Source of the DNA: Methanobacteriota archaeon | Lineage (GTDB): Archaea > Halobacteriota > Methanosarcinia > Methanosarcinales > Methanoperedenaceae | Reading direction: 5' to 3' | NCBI GenBank assembly: GCA_018899795.1 | Contig: JAHIHJ010000283.1 | Span: forward strand, 1 to 7,179 | Length of the DNA stretch: 7,179 nt | In this document: positions 1 through 5,382 of the stretch, in pieces | Position numbering within the stretch: position 1 is the stretch's first letter | Layout: each line of letters opens with the position of its first letter | The notes under the pieces: model-generated | What the model was told of the DNA's origin: nothing | Database searches by the model: none | Seen by the model: only the letters and a program-made list of their open reading frames with translations | Made by a program: the position numbers and the translations under genes

Positions 1-126
1 AAGTTTAGTGTATTACCATTGGATGTCTTTCTTGAAAAAACAAATACTTCTGTAGTTGTTACGAATCTAAATGTGCCATTTGCAACTACACGATTTGGAG
101 GGGGTAGCATATTCTGCAATTTGTGA
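1..126 (+). CDS. possible 3' end of an unidentified protein (partial, low confidence)
   Basis: Frame 1 is open from the window edge to a TGA at 124-126, giving 41 residues with no visible start, so any gene would begin outside the window. The residues alternate hydrophobic and polar, as in beta strands, and the tail ends in GGGSIFCNL. About 26 of 41 codons begin with a purine, a weak coding sign. Against it, the stretch is short, AT-rich, and also open on the minus strand over much of the same bases, partly because of an inverted repeat at 51-58/83-90. I do not recognise the protein. It may be chance. Confidence 0.3.
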   Translation, partial: KFSVLPLDVFLEKTNTSVVVTNLNVPFATTRFGGGSIFCNL

Positions 127-338
127 TGCGACTTTCATGTCGCGACGTCCAATCCGTGTCATCCGTGTTCGATTTGGAACTAAACCTGTAAAACATGAAA
201 AATTAATAACTCTTTGAATAACTGTACAGAGCAAGCATGTTAAATTCCTTAACCGATGACAGATGAAGTGAATTTTAGCTATTCCGGGTCTGACTGATCT
301 GGATCAGGCTAATTTATCATGCAATTAATCAATAATCT
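127..338. other. non-coding AT-rich region upstream of the priS cluster
   Basis: I see no convincing gene here on either strand. It holds a small hairpin-forming stretch (GCGAC at 128-132 pairing with GTCGC at 139-143 across six bases), a two-unit ATCCGTGT repeat, and a near-perfect palindrome CTGATC-TG-GATCAG at 294-307 about 37 bases before the TATA-like box. C/D-box-like motifs (GATGA near 254, CTGA at 290 and 337) occur, but their spacing does not fit an archaeal guide RNA. Confidence 0.6.
152..169. repeat. short tandem repeat, two 9-base units of ATCCGTGTY
   Basis: ATCCGTGTC at 152-160 is followed directly by ATCCGTGTT at 161-169, so two units match at eight of nine positions. The run lies in non-coding DNA next to the hairpin at 128-143. 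I have an uncertain memory of similar ATCCGTGTNATCCGTGTT strings scattered between genes in environmental prokaryote genomes. The repeat itself is directly visible; calling it a dispersed element is inference. Confidence 0.5.
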
Positions 339-339
339 G

Positions 340-350
340 AAAATAAATAT
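340..350 (+). promoter_or_regulatory. putative archaeal promoter (TATA-like box) of the priS cluster
   Basis: AAAATAAATAT with a preceding TGA purine context resembles a BRE plus TATA box. The centre is about 35 bases before the GTG of priS, which would put transcription start near 370-375 and leave a leader of about ten bases or fewer. This agrees with the absence of a recognisable ribosome binding site before priS. No other good TATA box is evident further downstream in the cluster. Inference from sequence only. Confidence 0.45.
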
Positions 351-380
351 GATTTTAACCTTGTACGCCAATAAAACCTC

Positions 381-1871
381 GTGAACTTCAGGACAAAGAG
401 CTATCTTAGGAAAAGGTTCGGAGATTATTACCAGAACAGCGAACTCCCGATGCCATATGATTTTAAAAGGCGCGAATGGGGTTTTATCTTTTTTGACGAA
501 TTACCAGAAGTTGTGATGCGTCGCCACAGGGCTTTTTCTTCAGAAGGCGAAGCCGCAGAATACCTTAGGGGCATGGTTCCGGCGCATGTGTATCATTCCG
601 CTGCTTATTACCAGTTCCCGGGCGCAGGCACCATGAAAGAGAAGAAGTGGGAGGGAGCAGACCTCATATTCGATCTTGATGCTGACCACCTGCCGCAGAA
701 GGCGACGTCGTATGCAGAAATGCTTGCAAATGTGAAATCCGAGACTGGCAAACTGCTTGATTTCCTGCTTGAGGACTTCGGGTTTGGAGAGGAAACTATC
801 AGGGTCGCATTCTCAGGAGGGCGCGGGTACCACATCCATGTGCATGATCCCAGGGTGCTGACGCTTGAGAGCGCACAGAGGCGAGAGATTGTGGATTATA
901 TCGGAGGCATGGGGATTAATGTAGATTTTATGTTTAGAGAATATATTATTGGCGGTGAATCAAAAACATACGGCGTAAGGAGGGAGGGCGGTTTTGGATT
1001 TGAGCAAAATCGTTTTGATGCATCTTTGCAGTTCAAAACATATGTCCTAAAGGGGTCGAAAGGAACATCTCAGAAGAGAACGATAACTGTAGGCCTAGGG
1101 ACTAAAAGGATAATCTCTTTTATAGATACACCTGGTGGTTTTGGGTGGGGTAAACGTGTTAGTAAGCATTTGGTATCTTACTTAGGGGATTTATTATCTA
1201 AAGAAGAACACATGGCTTTGGGAGAAATTTCCTATGCAATATATGCATATAATAATCCATCACCAAATATAAACAATAGCGCAAAAGAGATAGCTGGTCG
1301 GATTTTTCAATTTAAAAATGAACATCCCTCTTGGAGTTCAAAGCGCATATATCAAGAAATTGCCGAGAATACTATTTCCGAATCATTTGTGCATGATATA
1401 CTCCACTCAGGAAACAAAGCTAAAAAAATAATAAATATTGCTAAAAGTGAAGAGGCAATAAAACTGATTAAAGATAAAGGTATCATCGATTTTGGAGGAG
1501 TTCCAGAGTTCTTCGAGATTATTCTACAACATACCGTTGAAGAGTTTGGTATTAAATTAGGAGCTAAAACAGACGAACCCGTCACCGCCGACATCCGGCG
1601 CCTCATCCGCATGCCCTCATCCCTGCACGGCGGCTCAGGGATGCGCGTCGTCCCCCTCACACTTGCTGAATTTGATCAATTCGAGCCCCTTCGCGATGCC
1701 GTGGTCTTTAGCGAAAAGGAGATAAAGATCGAAGTTTTCCCGCCGCTCAAGCCCCAGAACTCACTTGTCGAAATGAAAGGAAAAAGTATTAAAGTCGAAG
1801 AAGGTATCAATACCGTACCTGAATACGCCGGAATATACCTCATGTGCAGGGGAGCAGCAGAATATGCTTGA
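381..1871 (+). CDS. priS: DNA primase small (catalytic) subunit PriS, unusually long, mosaic
   Basis: This is the archaeo-eukaryotic primase catalytic subunit, which with PriL makes the primers for DNA replication. The N-terminal core holds the metal-binding FDLDAD motif (Asp98, Asp100) and SGGRGYHIHV (145-154, nucleotide-binding Ser/Arg/His). The third carboxylate is probably Asp397 in DEPVTADIRRLIR, followed by the conserved PSSLH and a GSGMRVVPLT strand. All catalytic motifs are intact, so the enzyme should be active. It starts with GTG at 381, where the MNFRTKSYLRKRF start fits the family. There is no clear ribosome binding site. At 496 residues it is longer than the roughly 340-420 I expect. 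The extra length lies between about residues 181 and 396, encoded by a sharply AT-rich block, while the flanks are GC-rich. Its end overlaps the GINS gene by 8 bases. Family assignment is near certain; the origin of the central block is not. Confidence 0.95.
   Translation: MNFRTKSYLRKRFGDYYQNSELPMPYDFKRREWGFIFFDELPEVVMRRHRAFSSEGEAAEYLRGMVPAHVYHSAAYYQFPGAGTMKEKKWEGADLIFDLDADHLPQKATSYAEMLANVKSETGKLLDFLLEDFGFGEETIRVAFSGGRGYHIHVHDPRVLTLESAQRREIVDYIGGMGINVDFMFREYIIGGESKTYGVRREGGFGFEQNRFDASLQFKTYVLKGSKGTSQKRTITVGLGTKRIISFIDTPGGFGWGKRVSKHLVSYLGDLLSKEEHMALGEISYAIYAYNNPSPNINNSAKEIAGRIFQFKNEHPSWSSKRIYQEIAENTISESFVHDILHSGNKAKKIINIAKSEEAIKLIKDKGIIDFGGVPEFFEIILQHTVEEFGIKLGAKTDEPVTADIRRLIRMPSSLHGGSGMRVVPLTLAEFDQFEPLRDAVVFSEKEIKIEVFPPLKPQNSLVEMKGKSIKVEEGINTVPEYAGIYLMCRGAAEYA
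1848..1854 (+). promoter_or_regulatory. ribosome binding site of the GINS gene, inside priS
   Basis: AGGGGAG lies 9 bases before the ATG at 1864, inside the last codons of priS. It supports that start and the 8-base overlap of the two genes. Confidence 0.6.
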
Positions 1872-2511
1872 TAGTTCATATATAAAACTTAACGATATTT
1901 TAAGGGACGAACGGAAAACAAAGTCCAAACTTGTCCCGCTTGAAAGCGGTTTTTACGAAATGGTAGCTGCGCAGATACGGGAACTCGAAGGGGAAAAAAG
2001 GAAGATCGAGGATACATACAGCACAAAATATGCCATAATGGAAGATGACCTCAAGACCGCCCGTAAAGCTATTGAGAACATCGTAGAGCGGCGGACAGCC
2101 AAGATAATAAACCTGGCATCCCTGCATTCATCATCAAGACCAAAAGATCAGAGAGAAATAGATTCGATGACACGAAGCGAGCGCGAATTCTATAATGAAC
2201 TCCTCCAGTTGATGACCGGGTACCGGAGCGAACTTATGGACAGGATATTCAGCAAAAAAGAAAAGCAGGCAGTCCCATTAATCCCCCCGGTATGTCAGGA
2301 AAACGAGCCGAAAGATACCAGTCCGGAAGGCAAAAAGGATATAAGTAAAGAGTACATTGTGGTGCGTCTGCTAAAAGATATCCCGACATTTGTTGGAGCC
2401 GACGGACGCAACTACACCATGGCAAAAGAGGATGTTGCAGTTCTATCGGCAGTGAATGCTAAGGCATTAATTAACCGTAATGCTGCCATCCAAATCTCGG
2501 TCAAAAAGTGA
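1864..2511 (+). CDS. gins15: GINS complex subunit, archaeal Gins51/Gins15 type
   Basis: GINS associates with MCM and the Cdc45/RecJ-like protein in the replicative helicase (CMG-like) complex. The 215 residues show the Gins51 order. An alpha-helical A domain (about 1-130) is rich in charged heptads (for example [14 protein letters not shown], 37-50) and contains the [11 protein letters not shown] helix near 104-114. A Pro/Glu/Lys-rich linker spans about 131-162. A small C-terminal B domain spans 163-212, with [20 protein letters not shown] followed by [18 protein letters not shown]. This A-then-B arrangement separates it from Gins23. Position directly after priS, with 8 bases overlapping, is a known archaeal gene pairing and supports the call. 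Sequence conservation in the A domain is low, as is usual. Translation is probably coupled to priS. Confidence 0.88.
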   Translation: MLDSSYIKLNDILRDERKTKSKLVPLESGFYEMVAAQIRELEGEKRKIEDTYSTKYAIMEDDLKTARKAIENIVERRTAKIINLASLHSSSRPKDQREIDSMTRSEREFYNELLQLMTGYRSELMDRIFSKKEKQAVPLIPPVCQENEPKDTSPEGKKDISKEYIVVRLLKDIPTFVGADGRNYTMAKEDVAVLSAVNAKALINRNAAIQISVKK

Positions 2512-2513
2512 TC
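2508..2513 (+). promoter_or_regulatory. ribosome binding site of rpl44e fused to the GINS stop codon
   Basis: GTGATC, complementary to the 3' end of archaeal 16S rRNA, contains the GINS TGA stop (2509-2511) and lies three bases before the ATG at 2517. This favours ATG 2517 over the in-frame GTG at 2508. Confidence 0.5.
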
Positions 2514-2516
2514 ATA

Positions 2517-2798
2517 ATGAAAATACCAAAGAAATTCAATACATACTGTCCTTACTGCAAAGCCCATACGCCCCATGTTGTGGAAAGGGTAAAAAAGGGA
2601 CAGGCATCGACATTAACACGAATAACACGGCAGAAGTACAGACATACCGGGATCGGCAACTCTGGCAAATTCTCAAAAGTGCCCGGAGGCGACAAACCCA
2701 CAAAAAGGATTAACCTCAGGTATAGATGTTCAACATGCAAAAAAGCGCACATCAGAAAGTGCTTCAGGGCAGGTAAATTTGAACTTGTGGAGAGCTGA
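2517..2798 (+). CDS. rpl44e: 50S ribosomal protein L44e
   Basis: A large-subunit ribosomal protein found in archaea and eukaryotes, located near the E site. The 93 residues match the family length. It starts [14 protein letters not shown] and carries a four-cysteine zinc-binding set, Cys11, Cys14, Cys71 and Cys74. The basic, glycine-rich centre includes [17 protein letters not shown], and the ending [12 protein letters not shown] is typical. I chose ATG 2517, not the GTG nine bases upstream, because family members begin directly with MKIPK and because GTGATC there serves as the binding site. It follows the GINS stop by 5 bases and precedes rps27e by 2 bases, so it is co-transcribed. Confidence 0.95.
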   Translation: MKIPKKFNTYCPYCKAHTPHVVERVKKGQASTLTRITRQKYRHTGIGNSGKFSKVPGGDKPTKRINLRYRCSTCKKAHIRKCFRAGKFELVES

Positions 2799-2800
2799 AC

Positions 2801-2974
2801 ATGGAACCTAAGAGCAGATTTTTAAAAGTAAAATGCAACGATTGCCAGAATGAACAGGTCATTTTCGGATGCGCAAGCAAACCAGTCACTTGCCTCGTAT
2901 GCGGGAGAACTCTTGCTGAACCCACGGGCGGCAAAGCGTTCGTAAAGACACATATAGTTGAGGTTCTTGAGTGA
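2801..2974 (+). CDS. rps27e: 30S ribosomal protein S27e
   Basis: A small-subunit ribosomal protein shared by archaea and eukaryotes, 57 residues long. It begins [15 protein letters not shown] and has the characteristic C4 zinc ribbon, CxxC at Cys12/Cys15 and CxxC at Cys31/Cys34, followed by the conserved [10 protein letters not shown] segment and an acidic-hydrophobic tail. GGAG at 2789-2792 lies 8 bases before the ATG. Its TGA stop shares one base with the ATG of aIF2-alpha (TGATG at 2972-2976), so the two are probably translationally coupled. The order L44e-S27e-aIF2-alpha is a well-known archaeal gene string. Confidence 0.95.
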   Translation: MEPKSRFLKVKCNDCQNEQVIFGCASKPVTCLVCGRTLAEPTGGKAFVKTHIVEVLE

Positions 2975-3768
2975 TGGAAAGGAGCGGGTGGCCTGAACAG
3001 GACGAACTTGTTGTATGCTCGGTCAAAAAAGTCACTGATTTCGGGGCATTCGTAGAACTTGATGAATACGGGCATAAAGAAGGTTTGATCCACATCTCAG
3101 AAGTGGCTTCAGGCTGGGTCAAGTACATCAGGGATCATGTTAGGGAAGGACAGAAGATCGTTTGCAAAGTGCTTTACGTTGATGAAAGCAAACATCATAT
3201 CGACCTGTCCCTGAAAGATGTCAATGAACACCAGCATCGTGAAAAGATCCAGCAGTGGAAGAACGAGCAGAAAGCCGAGAAATGGATACAGTATGTCGCT
3301 ACCACTACAAAAACAAGTCCTGAGAACCTGAACCTGCTGATAAAATTATTTTATGATAAGTTCAGCAGCGTGTATTCGGTTTTTGAGAGAACCAGGGCCA
3401 GTGACATTTCAATCCTTACTAATATTGGCGTTGATAAACAATTTGCTGAAATGGTCAAAAAGGTAGCTGATGAGAACCTGAAGAAACCCCAGGTCGGAAT
3501 AGCAGGATTTGTTGACCTTAGCTGTCCACTTCCAGACGGGATAGAGCATATAAAGAAAGCTCTCAATGCTGCCGGCGATGTAAAAGGGGACGAGATCAGC
3601 GTCGTCATCTCCTATGTCGGGGCTCCCAGGTACAGGCTGCAAGTTATAGCTCCTGATTATAAAAAGGCTGAAAACTTTCTGAAAAAATCTGCACAGGCAG
3701 CCATAGATATTATTGAAAAGGCTGATGGGACAGGCGAGTTCCACAGATATACCGAAGAAAATACATGA
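2974..3768 (+). CDS. eif2a: translation initiation factor aIF2, alpha subunit
   Basis: The alpha subunit of the heterotrimeric initiation factor that brings Met-tRNAi to the small ribosomal subunit. The 264 residues follow the family layout. An S1/OB-fold RNA-binding domain spans about 10-85 (VTDFGAFVELDEYG, then EGLIHISEVASGWVKYIRD and HHIDLSLKDV). A helical domain spans about 86-172, and a C-terminal alpha-beta domain that contacts the gamma subunit spans about 174-264. By motif position, Ser46 in ISEVASG is next to the place of eukaryotic Ser51, the regulatory phosphorylation site. I chose the ATG at 2974 over the in-frame GTG at 2971; GAGGT at 2960-2964 lies 9 bases before it. It overlaps the S27e stop by one base. 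Confidence 0.95.
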   Translation: MERSGWPEQDELVVCSVKKVTDFGAFVELDEYGHKEGLIHISEVASGWVKYIRDHVREGQKIVCKVLYVDESKHHIDLSLKDVNEHQHREKIQQWKNEQKAEKWIQYVATTTKTSPENLNLLIKLFYDKFSSVYSVFERTRASDISILTNIGVDKQFAEMVKKVADENLKKPQVGIAGFVDLSCPLPDGIEHIKKALNAAGDVKGDEISVVISYVGAPRYRLQVIAPDYKKAENFLKKSAQAAIDIIEKADGTGEFHRYTEENT

Positions 3769-3794
3769 CAATTTAGCCCTAAACTTGAGATATT

Positions 3795-3947
3795 ATGGTA
3801 TCGAAAATCAAAAGATGCCCTTGCGGAAGATATACTCTTAAAGAAACCTGTCCAGTGTGCGGGAAAAATACGATGTATTCCCATCCTGCGCGTTTTTCTC
3901 TTGAAGACAGGTACGGTAAATACAGGCGGATCGCCAGACAGAGGTGA
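3795..3947 (+). CDS. nop10: H/ACA RNP protein Nop10 (small)
   Basis: Nop10 binds Cbf5 and helps form the H/ACA guide-RNA particle that makes pseudouridine in rRNA. The 50 residues have the expected order: a zinc ribbon ([17 protein letters not shown], 7-23), a short link, then the Cbf5/RNA-binding tail with [17 protein letters not shown] (29-45). The first zinc half-site reads Cys-Pro-Cys (Cys8, Cys10), where CxxC is common; the second is regular (Cys19, Cys22). The gene sits 26 bases after aIF2-alpha. Its stop codon (3945-3947) is embedded in GAGGTGA, the binding site of the next gene. No strong ribosome binding site precedes its ATG. Confidence 0.92.
   Translation: MVSKIKRCPCGRYTLKETCPVCGKNTMYSHPARFSLEDRYGKYRRIARQR
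3941..3947 (+). promoter_or_regulatory. ribosome binding site of the PAC2 gene fused to the nop10 stop
   Basis: GAGGTGA includes the nop10 TGA stop and lies three bases before the ATG at 3951, which suggests coupled translation. Confidence 0.6.
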
Positions 3948-3950
3948 ATC

Positions 3951-4712
3951 ATGATAAAAACAACTATTATAAGGTCTAAAAAACCGCGGCTTAAAGACCC
4001 CATACTTGTTGAAGGACTGCCCGGGGTCGGACATATCGGTAAACTTGTGGCAGAGCATCTGATAGCTGAGCTTGGAGCTAAGAAAATATTGGAGATATTC
4101 TCACCGCATTTTCCCCCTCAGGTCATAGTAGAGGATGATGGCACGGTCAGGCTCGTAAGTAATGAGCTGTATGCATATAAGACCAAAGGCAAACACGATC
4201 TGCTAATACTGGTCGGAGACCACCAGAGCACCTCGAACGAGGGTCATTATGAGCTGTGCGGAGTGTTCCTGGATATCGTTGAGGAGTTCAAGGTCAAGAG
4301 AGTTTACGCGCTTGGCGGGTATGGCGTGGGTCAGCTTGTTGAGACAGAGACCGTACTTGGCGCTGCGAACAGCATAGAACTGGTGCGCGAACTCAAGGAA
4401 TACGGTGTGGAATTCAGGCCGAACGAACCGGGAGGCGGTATTGTCGGTGCGTCAGGGCTTATGCTTGGTCTGGGAGCGCTGCGCGGGATAGAAGCTGCAT
4501 GCCTCATGGGCGTGACATCAGGTTACCTTGTTGACCCAAAGAGCGCCCAAGCTGTGCTGAAAGTGCTCTGCAAGATACTTGAGATAGATGTTGATATGGC
4601 AGCGCTGGAAGAGCGGGCTGCTGAGATGGAAAAGATCGTTGCTAAACTGAAGGAAATGGAGGAAGGCAAGACCCCGGTGTCATCAGATGAGGACCTGAGG
4701 TATATAGGGTGA
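3951..4712 (+). CDS. PAC2 family protein, proteasome assembly chaperone homologue
   Basis: A 253-residue member of the PAC2 superfamily, whose studied members (eukaryotic PAC1/PAC2, archaeal PbaA/PbaB) help assemble or bind the 20S proteasome. Features in order are the Gly-rich EGLPGVGHIG (21-30), a buried strand LLILVGDHQS (84-93), GGYGVG (122-127), GGGIVGASGLMLGLG (161-175) and a DPKSAQAVLKVL helix (195-206). A charged, probably coiled-coil helix follows (about 217-240). The extreme C-terminus is DLRYIG. Proteasome binding by some archaeal relatives uses a C-terminal hydrophobic-Tyr-X tail; here Tyr is third from the end, so that exact motif is absent. Position after nop10 is a familiar archaeal arrangement. 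Whether it acts on the proteasome in this organism is inference. Confidence 0.88.
   Translation: MIKTTIIRSKKPRLKDPILVEGLPGVGHIGKLVAEHLIAELGAKKILEIFSPHFPPQVIVEDDGTVRLVSNELYAYKTKGKHDLLILVGDHQSTSNEGHYELCGVFLDIVEEFKVKRVYALGGYGVGQLVETETVLGAANSIELVRELKEYGVEFRPNEPGGGIVGASGLMLGLGALRGIEAACLMGVTSGYLVDPKSAQAVLKVLCKILEIDVDMAALEERAAEMEKIVAKLKEMEEGKTPVSSDEDLRYIG
4707..4712 (+). promoter_or_regulatory. ribosome binding site of the methyltransferase gene fused to the PAC2 stop
   Basis: GGGTGA contains the PAC2 TGA stop (4710-4712). Six bases separate it from the GTG at 4719, which supports that non-ATG start. Confidence 0.55.
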
Positions 4713-4718
4713 AGCCCA

Positions 4719-5360
4719 GTGAAGTGCATTCTCTGCAGCAGCGATTCAGTATTTCCTCTTGATTTTTTAAAACCTGCCACGCGGGTATTCCTGAGATGCC
4801 CGCAATGCGACCTCATTTTCGTGCCTGAAAGTCATCACCTTATACCTGAAGAAGAAGTATCGCGCTATAAGCTTCACAGGAACACGCTTTCCAATGAGGG
4901 ATATGTGGGAATGTTCCTTGAAAAGATCGCCATGGTGCATCAGTACTGCCATGGCGTTAAGTCTGTGCTGGATTATGGCTGCGGTCCAGGGCCTGTGCTT
5001 GCTGAACTTCTGAAGCGGGAGGGATTTTCATGCGATATCTACGACCCTTTTTTCTTTCCTGATTTTCCTGATGGTTTTTACGACCTTGTCATTTCCACAG
5101 AGGTATTTGAGCATTTGAGGGACACAAGAGCAGAACTGCAAAGGATATGTAAACTGATCAAACCCGGTGGATATCTTGCGGTTATGACATCGATGCATGA
5201 TGATGTTGGTGATTTTGAGAACTGGTGGTACAAAAATGATCCGACTCATATCTGTTTTTTTGGCGCCAGGACATTTGAGTGGATAGCGAATGATTTTGGA
5301 TTTAGAATTATTTATACCAATAAAAAAAATTTTATAATATTACAACTGACAAAAAAATAG
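4719..5360 (+). CDS. class I SAM-dependent methyltransferase with N-terminal zinc ribbon
   Basis: The 213-residue protein pairs a short N-terminal Cys4 zinc ribbon (Cys3/Cys6 and Cys27/Cys30) with a Rossmann-fold methyltransferase domain of the Methyltransf_23 type. SAM-binding motif I is VLDYGCGPG (83-91). The acidic end of strand 2 is about Asp106 or Asp109, motif post-I/II is YDLVISTEVFEHL (121-133), and LKPGGYLAVMT (147-157) is the usual motif III region. THICFF (176-181) precedes the final helix, as in related enzymes. The substrate cannot be read from the sequence. It starts with GTG at 4719, six bases after GGGTGA, and the start places Cys3 right after Met-Lys. It is the last gene of the cluster, 6 bases after PAC2, and is less likely than the others to be a fixed member of the string. 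Confidence 0.85.
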   Translation: MKCILCSSDSVFPLDFLKPATRVFLRCPQCDLIFVPESHHLIPEEEVSRYKLHRNTLSNEGYVGMFLEKIAMVHQYCHGVKSVLDYGCGPGPVLAELLKREGFSCDIYDPFFFPDFPDGFYDLVISTEVFEHLRDTRAELQRICKLIKPGGYLAVMTSMHDDVGDFENWWYKNDPTHICFFGARTFEWIANDFGFRIIYTNKKNFIILQLTKK

Positions 5361-5361
5361 A

Positions 5362-5379
5362 GAAGCCCCAGAGGGCTTC
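5362..5379. terminator. hairpin terminator shared by convergent genes
   Basis: GAAGCCC (5362-5368) pairs perfectly with GGGCTTC (5373-5379) across the loop CAGA. It lies one base after the methyltransferase stop and three bases before the end of the small minus-strand gene. On the minus strand the hairpin is followed by TCTATTTTTTT, a good intrinsic terminator. On the plus strand only a weak T-rich run follows (GAGTTTGTTAGTT). It is therefore best supported as a terminator of the minus-strand unit, possibly acting both ways. Confidence 0.7.
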
Positions 5380-5382
5380 ACA

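Noticed and set aside
51..90. Inverted repeat TGTAGTTG / CAACTACA with a 24-base loop
   Set aside because: The arms are short and the loop long, no T run follows, and it lies in a possible coding frame. It is likely chance.
1..112. Minus-strand frame starting with an ATG near 108-110 and running off the left edge
   Set aside because: It overlaps the plus-strand candidate, has no ribosome binding site or recognisable product, and its openness partly follows from the inverted repeat. Neither strand can be favoured strongly.
254..340. C/D-box guide RNA (GATGA near 254, CTGA at 290 and 337)
   Set aside because: The distance from the C-like box to the first CTGA is about 30 bases, too long for archaeal guides. 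No good C' box and no closing stem were found.
920..1570. Intein in PriS as the source of the AT-rich block
   Set aside because: There is no Cys/Ser at a plausible splice start, no His-Asn-Cys/Ser/Thr ending and no homing-endonuclease motif. The block also retains residues resembling the normal PriS variable domain (for example PGGFGWGKRV).
3409..4058. Long minus-strand frames over aIF2-alpha, nop10 and the PAC2 start
   Set aside because: They lie antisense to well-recognised plus-strand genes and show no family features.
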